The notes below the pieces were generated by a model. The model had not been told where the DNA came from and did not search any database. It saw only the letters and a list, made by a program, of their open reading frames with translations. From the NCBI GenBank assembly GCA_010084195.1, contig RGPS01000001.1, positions 1 to 64,000 on the forward strand: DNA of 64,000 nt, read 5' to 3'. Position numbers and translations under genes: made by a program. Shown one piece after another: positions 9,459 through 18,479 of this stretch; positions within the stretch are counted from its first letter, which is position 1; each line of letters begins with the position of its first letter. This DNA is from Terriglobia bacterium. GTDB taxonomy: Bacteria > Acidobacteriota > Terriglobia > Bryobacterales > Bryobacteraceae.

Positions 9459-9931
9459 CCCGCAGGTACGTGACGCTTGGCAGACCAACGCGGAGAAGGA
9501 CGAAAGCTGATGGTTCCGGGGTCATGTGGACGGTGAACTCAGCCTGGCCCACAATCTCCTGCGCTTCGCCGTCAAGCCCGCCCCAAAAGCGACCAGGTGC
9601 CGGAATACATGTCCGGCGACTGGCTAAGGAAGGTACTGAGCCGGACATCGAACAGGGCAATTGAGCCGGTTGACTCACCGCCACTGAGGGAGACCGGGAC
9701 GTTCGCAAAGAACAGGTGTTTGAACGTGTAGTTGTCCCCTTTCACACTGAACGTGAAGTTATTCCCGTTCAGGTAGACCGGGTCAAGGCCATTGTTTGTC
9801 AGGACACCTGAAAATGACGCGGTTTGGCCGGACCCGACCGCCAGTGTCGGCTCATCAAAGGAGATGATGACGCCCGCGTTCGCGTTAGCTGCAAGAAGCA
9901 CCCCTGCCAGGACTGGGCATAATACCTTCAT
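9442..9931 (-). pseudogene. PEP-CTERM sorting-domain protein with apparent 1-nt frameshift near 9577-9588
   Basis: N-terminal signal peptide (MKVLCPVLAGVLLAANANA) in one frame; C-terminal TPEPSAFVLLRVGLPSVTYLRAIR tail in the adjacent frame. Confidence 0.7.
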
Positions 9932-9987
9932 GGTTACTCCCTCCACAGCATAAGGCGAGGAAGCTCCAGGAAGGCCGCCAGAAAAAA

Positions 9988-10605
9988 TCAGGCCAATTTG
10001 TGGGTACGGCGGAGCCGGCGTCCAAGCCCGAGCATCGCCATAGCCACGGGAACACCCAGGAATGTTGCGGGTTCCGGGGTGGATGTTGCAGAGTCAACGC
10101 CCAGTATGTCTACAGCCCAGTTGCCATTGCGTTGATTGGAGAAAATGTCGCAAAACCCAGCCGGACACGTGAAGTTCGGGTTGCCATCCTGAGTGAAGCC
10201 TTGACTGAGGGTGCCCACGGGTCCATTACCCGAAACTGTCAGCGCGAGGACATACGTGCCGGCATCCAGAAAACCGGTGAAAAATGAGTCTGCGCAGCCG
10301 TCGACCGTAGGGTTCGCGGCACCGCAGGTGTCATCATCCGTGCCGAGTTGCGTCCCATCCTCCGCATACCCTGTAAAATAACTATCAAAACCGCCGGGCG
10401 CAATCGTGGCTCCATGGAAGTTGACACCCCCGCCGTAACCATAGCTTTGGAAAGTGACAATGCCCGCATTGGCCAGCGACAGACTAAAGAGTTGAGCCTG
10501 ACTGTCATTGCCCAGTGTTCCGGTGAAAGAGAAATTGCCCGCCAGAGACGCTGAGGCGGCAAGGGTTAGTAAAAGTGGAATTCGTATCAGGTTGCTGGTA
10601 TTCAT
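9988..10605 (-). CDS. PEP-CTERM protein, DVUA0089-like
   Basis: Signal peptide, FSFTGTLGNDSQAQLFSLSL domain, C-terminal STPEPATFLGVPVAMAMLGLGRRLRRTHK. Confidence 0.88.
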   Translation of the reverse strand: MNTSNLIRIPLLLTLAASASLAGNFSFTGTLGNDSQAQLFSLSLANAGIVTFQSYGYGGGVNFHGATIAPGGFDSYFTGYAEDGTQLGTDDDTCGAANPTVDGCADSFFTGFLDAGTYVLALTVSGNGPVGTLSQGFTQDGNPNFTCPAGFCDIFSNQRNGNWAVDILGVDSATSTPEPATFLGVPVAMAMLGLGRRLRRTHKLA

Positions 10606-10711
10606 TGACTAAGACTCCTCCGAATCTTGTGCGTCCCACGGGGACAGACTTCCGTAGTTTACTTCATCTGTGGGGCAAATCTTGCTAAATCTCGCGGCTG
10701 CGTCTGATGCC

Positions 10712-12466
10712 ATGTCTTTGGAACCTTTGCGAAATCCGATTGGGTTTGGCCCCCCGGACTTTCTGGAGTTGGCCCTCGCTGTGGCGTTTGTTCTTTTGTT
10801 TGCAACGTGGAAGCGTTGGCTGGCCCCTCTGGTGGCTCGCTTCGCAGGCCGAACCTGGTGGTGTATTACCATGCTCGCGGCGAGTGCCGTACTGGTACGT
10901 ATGCTGCTGCTGCCACATCACCCTGTACCGTCTCCCGACCTTTACGACGAATTTGGGCACCTGCTTGTGGCCGACACCCTTCGGTACTGGCGGTTGGCAA
11001 ACCCACCTCACGAGTTTTCGCGTTTCTTTGAGACCTTTTTTGTCCTCCAGACCCCGAGCTACAGCGCCATCTACCCCATCGGCAACGGTCTGCTGCTGGC
11101 GCTGGGCTGGACGCTGACCGGGACACCATGGGCCGGTGTTCTCGCGGCGTCCGCGTTGTTTTGTGGGCTCAGCTACTGGATGCTGCGGGCGTGGATTTCT
11201 CCCGGCTGGGCGCTGCTGGGCGGCACCCTGGCAGTCATGCTCTTCGGTCCTCTGAATCAGTGGACGAATACTTACTGGGGCGGCGCACTGCCCGCAGCTG
11301 CCGGCTGCCTCGCATTTGGGTCGTTGCCGAGGTTGGTGGCTTCGCCCAGGGTTCGTTACGGTGTGACCCTGGGGTTGGGGCTGGCGATTCATATGCTCAC
11401 CAGGCCCTATGAAACGGTATTCCTCGCGTTGGCGGTCCTTTCCTATATGAGCTTTGTCGCCAGGCCCCGACGTTTGCCGATTCGTCCTCTGGCTGCGGCG
11501 GCGCTGCTGGTAATTCTGTCCCTTGGCGTAACAGCTCTGCAGAACAAGCAGGTTACGGGTTCGTGGACGACCCTGCCCTATTCCCTGAGCCAATCTCAGT
11601 ACGGAGTTCCTGCAGCGCTCACCTTTCAGGCCGATCCTGCCCCTCATCGTGAATTGACGCCCCAGCAGCAGGCCGACTATCGTATGCAAAACGGGTTTCT
11701 GGGTGGCCGCGAGACTTTGGGTTCGTTTTTTCAAAGACTGGTTTTTCGGCTTCGCTACTATCGCTTCTATTTCTATCCGCCGATGTATCTGGCGGTGATT
11801 GGGTTCGTTCTTTCAGTTTTGCGGGCGCGTGAGCCACGTTGGGTGTGGGTGCTCTCCAGCTGTGTTTTGTTTGCTTTGGGCGTCAACTTCTTCCCGGCGT
11901 TTCAGTTCCACTATCTCGCGGGCGTGGTCTGCCTGTTTCTGCTGGTGACCGTAAAGGGACTGGAGCACATCTCGAAGCTGCGGCACGGCCAGTTGGCAGC
12001 GAAGTTCCTGATCATCCTCGCCTTTGCCCAGTTTGGGTTCGCTTTTTCGGCTCATCTGCTGGACCGGGGCGGGTACGATTTGTGGACCTCCATCAACCAT
12101 GAGAACCCGGAACGTCGCATCGAGGTAAGCACGGAAATTGCCTCGATTCCCGGGCGGCTGGTCGTGTTTGTGCGCTACTGGCCTGCGCATCCCTTTCAGG
12201 ACGAGTGGGTCTATAACGGAGCCGATATCGACGCCCAGCGAGTTGTTTGGGCTCGCGACCTGGGCGACGAGGAGAATCAGAAGTTGCTGGCTTACTATCG
12301 AAATCGGACGGCCATGTTGCTCGAGCCGGATGCTCGTCCGCCGCAACTGTCGCACTGGGCTCCCGAGCCCGTCGCTCCGGTCGAACAGGCCCCGGCCGAA
12401 CAGGCTCCCACCCCGACAACCGGGCCGCACAAGAAACCGTTACTGATTCTGGAGCAGGTGCGCTGA
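10712..12466 (+). CDS. Multi-pass membrane protein, GT39/ArnT-like glycosyltransferase type
   Basis: Many hydrophobic helices, early DEFGH acidic motif and periplasmic C-terminus. Confidence 0.65.
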   Translation: MSLEPLRNPIGFGPPDFLELALAVAFVLLFATWKRWLAPLVARFAGRTWWCITMLAASAVLVRMLLLPHHPVPSPDLYDEFGHLLVADTLRYWRLANPPHEFSRFFETFFVLQTPSYSAIYPIGNGLLLALGWTLTGTPWAGVLAASALFCGLSYWMLRAWISPGWALLGGTLAVMLFGPLNQWTNTYWGGALPAAAGCLAFGSLPRLVASPRVRYGVTLGLGLAIHMLTRPYETVFLALAVLSYMSFVARPRRLPIRPLAAAALLVILSLGVTALQNKQVTGSWTTLPYSLSQSQYGVPAALTFQADPAPHRELTPQQQADYRMQNGFLGGRETLGSFFQRLVFRLRYYRFYFYPPMYLAVIGFVLSVLRAREPRWVWVLSSCVLFALGVNFFPAFQFHYLAGVVCLFLLVTVKGLEHISKLRHGQLAAKFLIILAFAQFGFAFSAHLLDRGGYDLWTSINHENPERRIEVSTEIASIPGRLVVFVRYWPAHPFQDEWVYNGADIDAQRVVWARDLGDEENQKLLAYYRNRTAMLLEPDARPPQLSHWAPEPVAPVEQAPAEQAPTPTTGPHKKPLLILEQVR

Positions 12467-13587
12467 TGCTGGAACTGGATCTGGCACTTGGCGATGAAGC
12501 CATTGAAAGCCTGCCGAATCGCCCCGCCGTCTTCCTCATCTGGGCCAGAGGCTCAGCCAGGCCGTGGCTGGCCCGGACCAATGTCCTTCGGCGGAGATTG
12601 CTGCGGCTTCTGGGGCTGGCGAGTAAACCATCCCGGATGCTCAATCTGCGCGAAACCGCGGAACGTGTCGAGTATCAGTTCACCGGCTCGAAGCTGGAGG
12701 CACAGTTCCTGATTCTGGAGTTGGCGCGAAAACATCTGGGCGCGGACTATCGGAAAGAGATCCGGCTCCGGTTGCCGTCCTGGGTCAAGTTAGTTCTGTC
12801 CAACCCGTATCCCCGCACTCAGGTGACACCCCGTGTGGGGCGAACGCAAGCCGTCTACTTCGGACCTTTTCGAACACGTTCCACCGCAGCTATGTTCGAA
12901 TCGGAGTTTCTGGATCTGTTCCAGTTACGCCGTTGTGAAGAGGATCTGCTTCCCGACGAAGCCCACCCTGGATGTATCTACGGAGAAATGGGCAAGTGCG
13001 TCCGACCCTGCCAGAAGGTTGTCGGCCCGGAGGAATACGCGCAGGAGTCCGGCCGGGTCGCTGCCTTTCTGGAGTCATCGGGGCAGAGCCTTCTGCAACC
13101 CGCAATTGCCGCCAGAGAACGCGCCAGTGCCGACATGGATTTTGAAGCCGCTGCGGTTCAGCACCAGAGAGTTCGGCGCATTGAAGACGTTCTCGGGCTG
13201 AAGGACGAGATGGTGGCCGAGCTTGGTTCCCTGCACGCCGTCGCTGTAACGCCGTCGGCAGAACCTGATTGCGTCATGTTGGGATGGCTGCGGGGCGGTG
13301 CCTGGCAGGGCTTTGCCGCCTTCCCTCTGACGGCTGCCGATGGTCGCGCCGTCTCGCTGGACACGAGACTGCGTGAAATGGCGAACAGTATCCCGGCAGG
13401 CAGTGCCGACCCGGTTCTGCGCATGGAACAGGTGGCGATTCTCTCGCGCTGGTTCTACTCAAGCTGGCGGGATGGCGAGATGCTGGTGGTGGAGAATTGG
13501 GACAAGATTCCGTGGCGGAAGCTGGTTAACGCCGTATCGAGGGTCGCAAAAGCGCAAGCGACGCCTCATCCAGACAGTCATTCTTAG
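12466..13587 (+). CDS. UvrC-like protein (N-terminal half only, degenerate GIY-YIG, UVR domain)
   Basis: YFGPFRTRSTAAMFESEFLDLFQLRRC...CIYGEMGKCVRPC and FEAAAVQHQRVRRIEDV are UvrC-like; TGATG overlap with the upstream gene. Confidence 0.75.
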   Translation: MLELDLALGDEAIESLPNRPAVFLIWARGSARPWLARTNVLRRRLLRLLGLASKPSRMLNLRETAERVEYQFTGSKLEAQFLILELARKHLGADYRKEIRLRLPSWVKLVLSNPYPRTQVTPRVGRTQAVYFGPFRTRSTAAMFESEFLDLFQLRRCEEDLLPDEAHPGCIYGEMGKCVRPCQKVVGPEEYAQESGRVAAFLESSGQSLLQPAIAARERASADMDFEAAAVQHQRVRRIEDVLGLKDEMVAELGSLHAVAVTPSAEPDCVMLGWLRGGAWQGFAAFPLTAADGRAVSLDTRLREMANSIPAGSADPVLRMEQVAILSRWFYSSWRDGEMLVVENWDKIPWRKLVNAVSRVAKAQATPHPDSHS

Positions 13588-15895
13588 CCACCCGATTGGC
13601 GTTCGGGGCCACACCCGGCCCCAGCATTACGCACCGATTGCCCATGCCTGGACCGGCAATGTCGTTGCCTTCAACTATGTTGGCTGATGAGCCGGTGTCG
13701 AGGAACACGCCGCCCACTTCCCTGTGGCCTGCATTCAGCTTCGTCAGGTGATTTGCGGTTACACGGTTGCGTTGGCCGGAAACGATGATGGCTCCCAGCA
13801 GCGTTTCGGTGCAGGTATTGGCCTCAACGGTGTTATCTGACGATGCCGTGAGCCGGAAGCAAACGGCGCTGCCATCAAAATCTGAGGTGGGGTAGCCGAT
13901 CTCGCGCGAGCGGTTGTTCCGGATGATGACTGAGGTAACGTGGTCGGCGGTGACGGCGTCTCGCGCCAGAACATTCAGTTCATTTTCCTGAATGACACCC
14001 CGTTTCACGTTGCGCAGCGTGATGGCCGAGCCCCGGATGCCGCCGATGAGGCAACGCCGAACGTCAAAATCGGCGAGACCCTCTTCCAGCGCAATGCCCC
14101 CGGCACCATTGTTGCGGTGCTGCGGGTTGTAGCCCCCGCTCTCGGTGACTTCGATTTCTGACAGCTTCGCCCCCAGGCCTCCGTTCACCAGAACGGCGAA
14201 GCCGGCGATGTTGCGAGCCTTCACCCGGGCAATTTCAAGGCCCGTCACGCCTTCGGCCACGATTCCGTTGTTGGCGACCACCCTTGCGTACATGGTGCCG
14301 GACGGGGGCAGGGAAGCCATTCGACCGACGGCATCACGGCTTCCATCGAGCGCCAGGTCTTCCACCCGGATATTCAGGCCACCGGCGATATAGAGCAGCG
14401 CCCGGCCCCGAAAAGCTGCTGAGGCTTTCAGGGTGGTGCCTTTCGCGCGAACCAGAAGGTCGTGTGCGTCTGCCGGGATCGTCACCTCGCGGGAAATTTC
14501 GATGACGCCCGCGGGCAGCATGACGGTTCCGGTTTTCGCCGTCAGGGCTTTGCGCAGGATCGTTTCGGGCGTGTCGGCGGCGAAAGCGGACAGAGCCAGA
14601 AGGGTGAGGGCCGAGAGAACAATCCCCATTCGGGTCAGGAGACGCCGTCCGAGATGGAGATCAAGGACGTGCCCTCCGGGTTGCAGCTTCCCGGGGATCT
14701 CAAAGTTCACCTCCCACCGTTCACAAAGAGGGTCGGTACGGAAGGTATCGATGCCGGTGACCGGGAGACCGTCAACGGTCGCTGCGAAAGCACGGATATC
14801 GTCCACCTCTTCGAGCGTAGCTTTCATCAGGCCGCTGTCGATATGTTGCGGGGACATCAGATTGACACCATCACTGATCGCAGTGAGGCGCGGGACTGCC
14901 GGACCCGGGGGGATCACGCGAACCCAGGCGTCGCGCGCGATCGGTTTGCCATGCAACTCGACCGTCACGGGAAGGATGCCGGTTCGGACTCCCGGCGGCA
15001 GAAACACATTCACCTGAGTGAGATGGTTGTGGGCTTCCGGGCCGATGTAGCAGACTTCACCCCGCTTGCCGTCTATTCGCACGGTAAGCGAGTTGAGATC
15101 GGCCCCGCCGGGAAGATTTTCAATGGACAGTGCTGCGCACGCCAGACGGCCGCTGGCAGGTACGGCCTGTTCGCCGGAGAAAGCATTAGTTACTGCCGAA
15201 ATGGCTGTCGGGGCAGCCGCGGCAGCGACCTGTGTGGGCTTACGCCACGTCGTCCACATGTACTGCGTGTCCACGCCTGTCAGCGCCAACAATTCCACGC
15301 CTTGTTCGGCTGCGAACTGTCGCACTTCGGCGGCCGAAATGCGGACGCCTTCCCAGGTTGTATAAGTTTTCGAAGTCTTTGGCAGGCCGTTGATATGGAG
15401 GCGGGCGATGCCGCCAGGCTCCAGAACCCGAAGCGTCTCCCGAAGGTACGAAAATACGACCTCTGCCGAGGGGATGTGCTGGAACACGGCGTAGGAGTAA
15501 ACGAACCCAAAGTACCTGTCTGGAAACTGCGCCAGATCGCTGCCGCCGGCGTGGTGCGGGAAGGCGTTCGGGACTCCGGCCAGCTTCTGCCGTGCCAGGG
15601 CGACCATTTCGTCCGAAACATCGATTCCATGAATCTCTGCGAAGAACCGGCTCATGGGGCGAAGCAGGCGTCCGGGTCCGCAACCGATTTCGAGAGCCCG
15701 CAGCTGACCGGGGGGCTTGTCTGACGGGAGGCGCTTCAGTTCTTTGACGAGTTCCCCAACCAGGCCGGAGCCGGTGGAAAAAAACTCTTCGTCGTCCTGG
15801 TCACGACGCCCGAAAGCGACGAAGTAGTGGGCGTCCTCACGGGCGCGTTCATTCCACTCTTCGCGCATCTGGTCATGAACTTCGGCGGATTTCAT
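13526..15895 (-). CDS. Methyltransferase domain protein fused in frame to a right-handed parallel beta-helix protein with an internal signal peptide
   Basis: LEIGCGPGRLLRPM SAM motif; from 14629 MGIVLSALTLLALSAFA resembles a signal peptide, followed by beta-helix repeats (VIIRNNRS, NTVEANTC). Confidence 0.75.
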   Translation of the reverse strand: MKSAEVHDQMREEWNERAREDAHYFVAFGRRDQDDEEFFSTGSGLVGELVKELKRLPSDKPPGQLRALEIGCGPGRLLRPMSRFFAEIHGIDVSDEMVALARQKLAGVPNAFPHHAGGSDLAQFPDRYFGFVYSYAVFQHIPSAEVVFSYLRETLRVLEPGGIARLHINGLPKTSKTYTTWEGVRISAAEVRQFAAEQGVELLALTGVDTQYMWTTWRKPTQVAAAAAPTAISAVTNAFSGEQAVPASGRLACAALSIENLPGGADLNSLTVRIDGKRGEVCYIGPEAHNHLTQVNVFLPPGVRTGILPVTVELHGKPIARDAWVRVIPPGPAVPRLTAISDGVNLMSPQHIDSGLMKATLEEVDDIRAFAATVDGLPVTGIDTFRTDPLCERWEVNFEIPGKLQPGGHVLDLHLGRRLLTRMGIVLSALTLLALSAFAADTPETILRKALTAKTGTVMLPAGVIEISREVTIPADAHDLLVRAKGTTLKASAAFRGRALLYIAGGLNIRVEDLALDGSRDAVGRMASLPPSGTMYARVVANNGIVAEGVTGLEIARVKARNIAGFAVLVNGGLGAKLSEIEVTESGGYNPQHRNNGAGGIALEEGLADFDVRRCLIGGIRGSAITLRNVKRGVIQENELNVLARDAVTADHVTSVIIRNNRSREIGYPTSDFDGSAVCFRLTASSDNTVEANTCTETLLGAIIVSGQRNRVTANHLTKLNAGHREVGGVFLDTGSSANIVEGNDIAGPGMGNRCVMLGPGVAPNANRVAKNDCLDEASLALLRPSIRR

Positions 15896-15929
15896 TTTCG
15901 ATTCGGTTGGCTTGAGTGTGGGAGCAAGG

Positions 15930-16232
15930 TCAGGGCTTTGCGGGCTTGATCCGATCCAGCCAGAACCTGCCGTCCTGCGACATGACAGTAGCGTCGAACC
16001 ACTGGCCGGCGCGGAGAATAGCGAACTGCTCTTTGTCCGGCACGTCGTAATCCATGGTCATGGCAGCCATGAAGTCCTTGATCTCGTCATGCTTCACGGT
16101 TGCCGTATGGGTTTCGGCATCGAGGCGAAGAACCACGCCATGAACAGGGTGTTCTTCAATGGGTTCGGGCGGCGCCGGTTTGGAGCAGGCGGCGAGTAAC
16201 AGGGCGGTTACCGCAACCAAGAGAGATTTCAT
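15930..16232 (-). CDS. Copper-binding CusF-like lipoprotein
   Basis: Lipobox LLAAC; GVVLRLDAETHTATVKHDEIKDFMAAMTMDYDV pattern. Confidence 0.82.
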   Translation of the reverse strand: MKSLLVAVTALLLAACSKPAPPEPIEEHPVHGVVLRLDAETHTATVKHDEIKDFMAAMTMDYDVPDKEQFAILRAGQWFDATVMSQDGRFWLDRIKPAKP

Positions 16233-16258
16233 CGCTAACTTCAGCGTATCCTGAACGA

Positions 16259-17734
16259 GTGCTTCGGCAAAAGGTTTTTCGCGGCTGGTGGGTATTCTGG
16301 CTTCTTTTTCTAGCCAGGGGCACGTTTTATTCCACGATGCTGCCCCTTTGGGAAGGCTGGGACGAGTATGCTCATTTCGCCTGGCTGGAACATTGGAATG
16401 AAAAGGGTACGTTGCCCCGATATGACACTCCCGTTTCCCGGGAAATTGAAGCCTCTTTGGAACTGACGCCTCTCACGGAGGAGCTGAAGTGGCTGGGGCC
16501 GGAGCACTTCACATACGCCCAATGGTGGGCTCTTGCACCGCCGGAAAGGGCCGGGCGCACTGGTCGGCTGGCAAACCTGCGTGGGGAATGGCGAGGCTTC
16601 GCCCCAAAAGGCTCATTGGTCTTCTACGAGGCGCAGCAACCGCCGCTCTACTACTGGCTGGCGGCAATTCCGGAACGGCTGGCTTCCGGTTGGCCATTGC
16701 GGGAACGCGTGGTGTTGGTTCGGCTGTTGAGTCTGCTGCTGGCATCGGCTGTGATCCCGCTGGGCTGGTGGGCTGCTCTATCAGTGGTGGGTGAGGGGGG
16801 CGCGGCAATGTGCGCGGCCCTTCTGGCAGTCGCGCCCGGGCTGGCCATTGATGTTTCGAGAGTTGCTAATGATGGTTTGGCGATCGCGGTTGCTGCTTTT
16901 ATCCTGGTGGCTTTGGTGCGACGCTGGCCGGGCTGGATCCTGGGACTTGCTTTGGGGGCAGGGCTACTCTCAAAAGCCTATCTGCTCTCGCTGATTCCGG
17001 CGGTAATCTGGCTGCGGAGAAAACAGGCGCTTGTTCCGGTGGCGCTGGCTCTCGGGGTGGCCGGGTGGTGGTACGCCAGAAATCTGGCGCTCGGTTACGC
17101 AGTGAGCGGTTGGCTGGATCGTGCGGACCCCATGGCGCTGGTCGCTGCAGTGGTCCACGTCAACTGGCTGAGTGCTCTCAATATCACCGCGAAGTCTTTC
17201 GTGTGGTTCGGTGCCTGGAGCTTTCTGACCCTCAAGAGCTGGGCCTATACGCTGCTGGAACTGGTGTCAGGCCTGGGTTTCGTCAGTGCTGTTCGGCGGC
17301 CTCGACTCAGCGCAGTCTGGGCCATGGCGGGATTTCATTTAGTGGCCATGTCGTACGGCGTTCTGGTGTACTTCGGAGCTCACAAAATCGGCAACCTGCC
17401 GGGCTGGTATTTGTGGCCCATGGCCGCCCCTTTGGCACTCCTGCTGGCAGCGGGTCTGGGACGCCGGACTGCTGTGTTGATTGCCCTGCTGGGAATCGCT
17501 GACGTCTATGGAGCTGCTGCACTCATGGTTCCGTATTATGCGGGGTTCGTGTCCAGGAACCGGGCTGACGCCAGTCGCGTTTTTGAGGGTCTGGCGCGCT
17601 TGCACGTCCCCGCTTGGCTGGCGGTTGCGTGGCTGTCGGCCACCGCAGCGGTGCTCGCTATCGCTTTTTATAGATCCGCACGTAGTCGATATCGAATGAC
17701 GCCGGAAATGGCGTTGTTGAATCCGGCCATTTAG
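16259..17734 (+). CDS. Multi-pass membrane protein, GT39-like glycosyltransferase type
   Basis: GWDEYAHFAW, QQPPLYYW and many TM helices; probable GTG start at 16259. Confidence 0.65.
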   Translation: MLRQKVFRGWWVFWLLFLARGTFYSTMLPLWEGWDEYAHFAWLEHWNEKGTLPRYDTPVSREIEASLELTPLTEELKWLGPEHFTYAQWWALAPPERAGRTGRLANLRGEWRGFAPKGSLVFYEAQQPPLYYWLAAIPERLASGWPLRERVVLVRLLSLLLASAVIPLGWWAALSVVGEGGAAMCAALLAVAPGLAIDVSRVANDGLAIAVAAFILVALVRRWPGWILGLALGAGLLSKAYLLSLIPAVIWLRRKQALVPVALALGVAGWWYARNLALGYAVSGWLDRADPMALVAAVVHVNWLSALNITAKSFVWFGAWSFLTLKSWAYTLLELVSGLGFVSAVRRPRLSAVWAMAGFHLVAMSYGVLVYFGAHKIGNLPGWYLWPMAAPLALLLAAGLGRRTAVLIALLGIADVYGAAALMVPYYAGFVSRNRADASRVFEGLARLHVPAWLAVAWLSATAAVLAIAFYRSARSRYRMTPEMALLNPAI

Positions 17735-18413
17735 CTGTCTCGCCGCCCACGGCGAGGCTCATCGCCAGGTACATCGGCTGGTGGGGGATTCCCGACGTGG
17801 AGCGGAAGCGTTCCTTGCCGTCAATCTGCCAGACGATCTTTGCTTCATCCCAATCGAGTGTGTAGGTGTGGAACTCAGTGGTGAGATCAGGCAAAGGCCA
17901 TGCGCCCTGATAGGACCTTTCGGTTTTCGTATCGCCCCAGAGATTGCCGAACATCACGCGACCGGGGTCACGCCCGACGAAGTCCGCAATATTGATGGCG
18001 GGAATTTCTCCATTCGGAACAGGCAGCAGCCAGACCTTTGGCTGCAGGCCCTGACCCGCAGGGAAACGGCATCGGACTTCGAAGCGACCATAAGTCTGGG
18101 CAAAGGAACCGAAGGTGGTCATCATACCGGACGTATATTCACGCTTCTTGCCGTCGTAACCGGCGTTGACAACGCGGGCAAGCAAACGTGCGAAACCGTC
18201 GCGGAGTTCAATTGATTCCGGCGTGTAAGCCTGCACTTCGAAATTCCGCTCTTTCCCCCACGGGTCATGCGGCGACCATTTCGGGAATTCCAGGGTGCCG
18301 GCCTCGAATTCGTCAGAGAACATCAGTTCCCAGGGGGGGGGCTTAACTTCGCCCGTTCTGGCAGCGCCCTTCGGCTGCGCCAGAAGCGGCAGGGCAATCA
18401 GCAGGGACAACAT
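17658..18413 (-). CDS. Secreted GH16-fold protein with altered catalytic motif
   Basis: Signal peptide; FSDEFEAG, GRFEVRCRFP, FHTYTLDWDEAKIVWQIDGK, FDIDYVRIYK; motif PAINIADFVG where PEIDIxEFxG is expected. Confidence 0.82.
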   Translation of the reverse strand: MLSLLIALPLLAQPKGAARTGEVKPPPWELMFSDEFEAGTLEFPKWSPHDPWGKERNFEVQAYTPESIELRDGFARLLARVVNAGYDGKKREYTSGMMTTFGSFAQTYGRFEVRCRFPAGQGLQPKVWLLPVPNGEIPAINIADFVGRDPGRVMFGNLWGDTKTERSYQGAWPLPDLTTEFHTYTLDWDEAKIVWQIDGKERFRSTSGIPHQPMYLAMSLAVGGETAKWPDSTTPFPASFDIDYVRIYKKR

Positions 18414-18479
18414 TGTTCGAGTGAAAGTCAACAATGTTCCGGACGTGACCCGGAAGCGCTGCGTTACCCTAATGTCAAC

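Noticed and set aside
10685-11734. 349-aa minus ORF antisense to the membrane protein
   Set aside because: Low-quality R/Q/G-rich translation; the sense strand shows clear TM helices.
14462-15724. 420-aa + ORF antisense to the methyltransferase
   Set aside because: Shadow ORF; sense strand has clear SAM-binding and beta-helix motifs.
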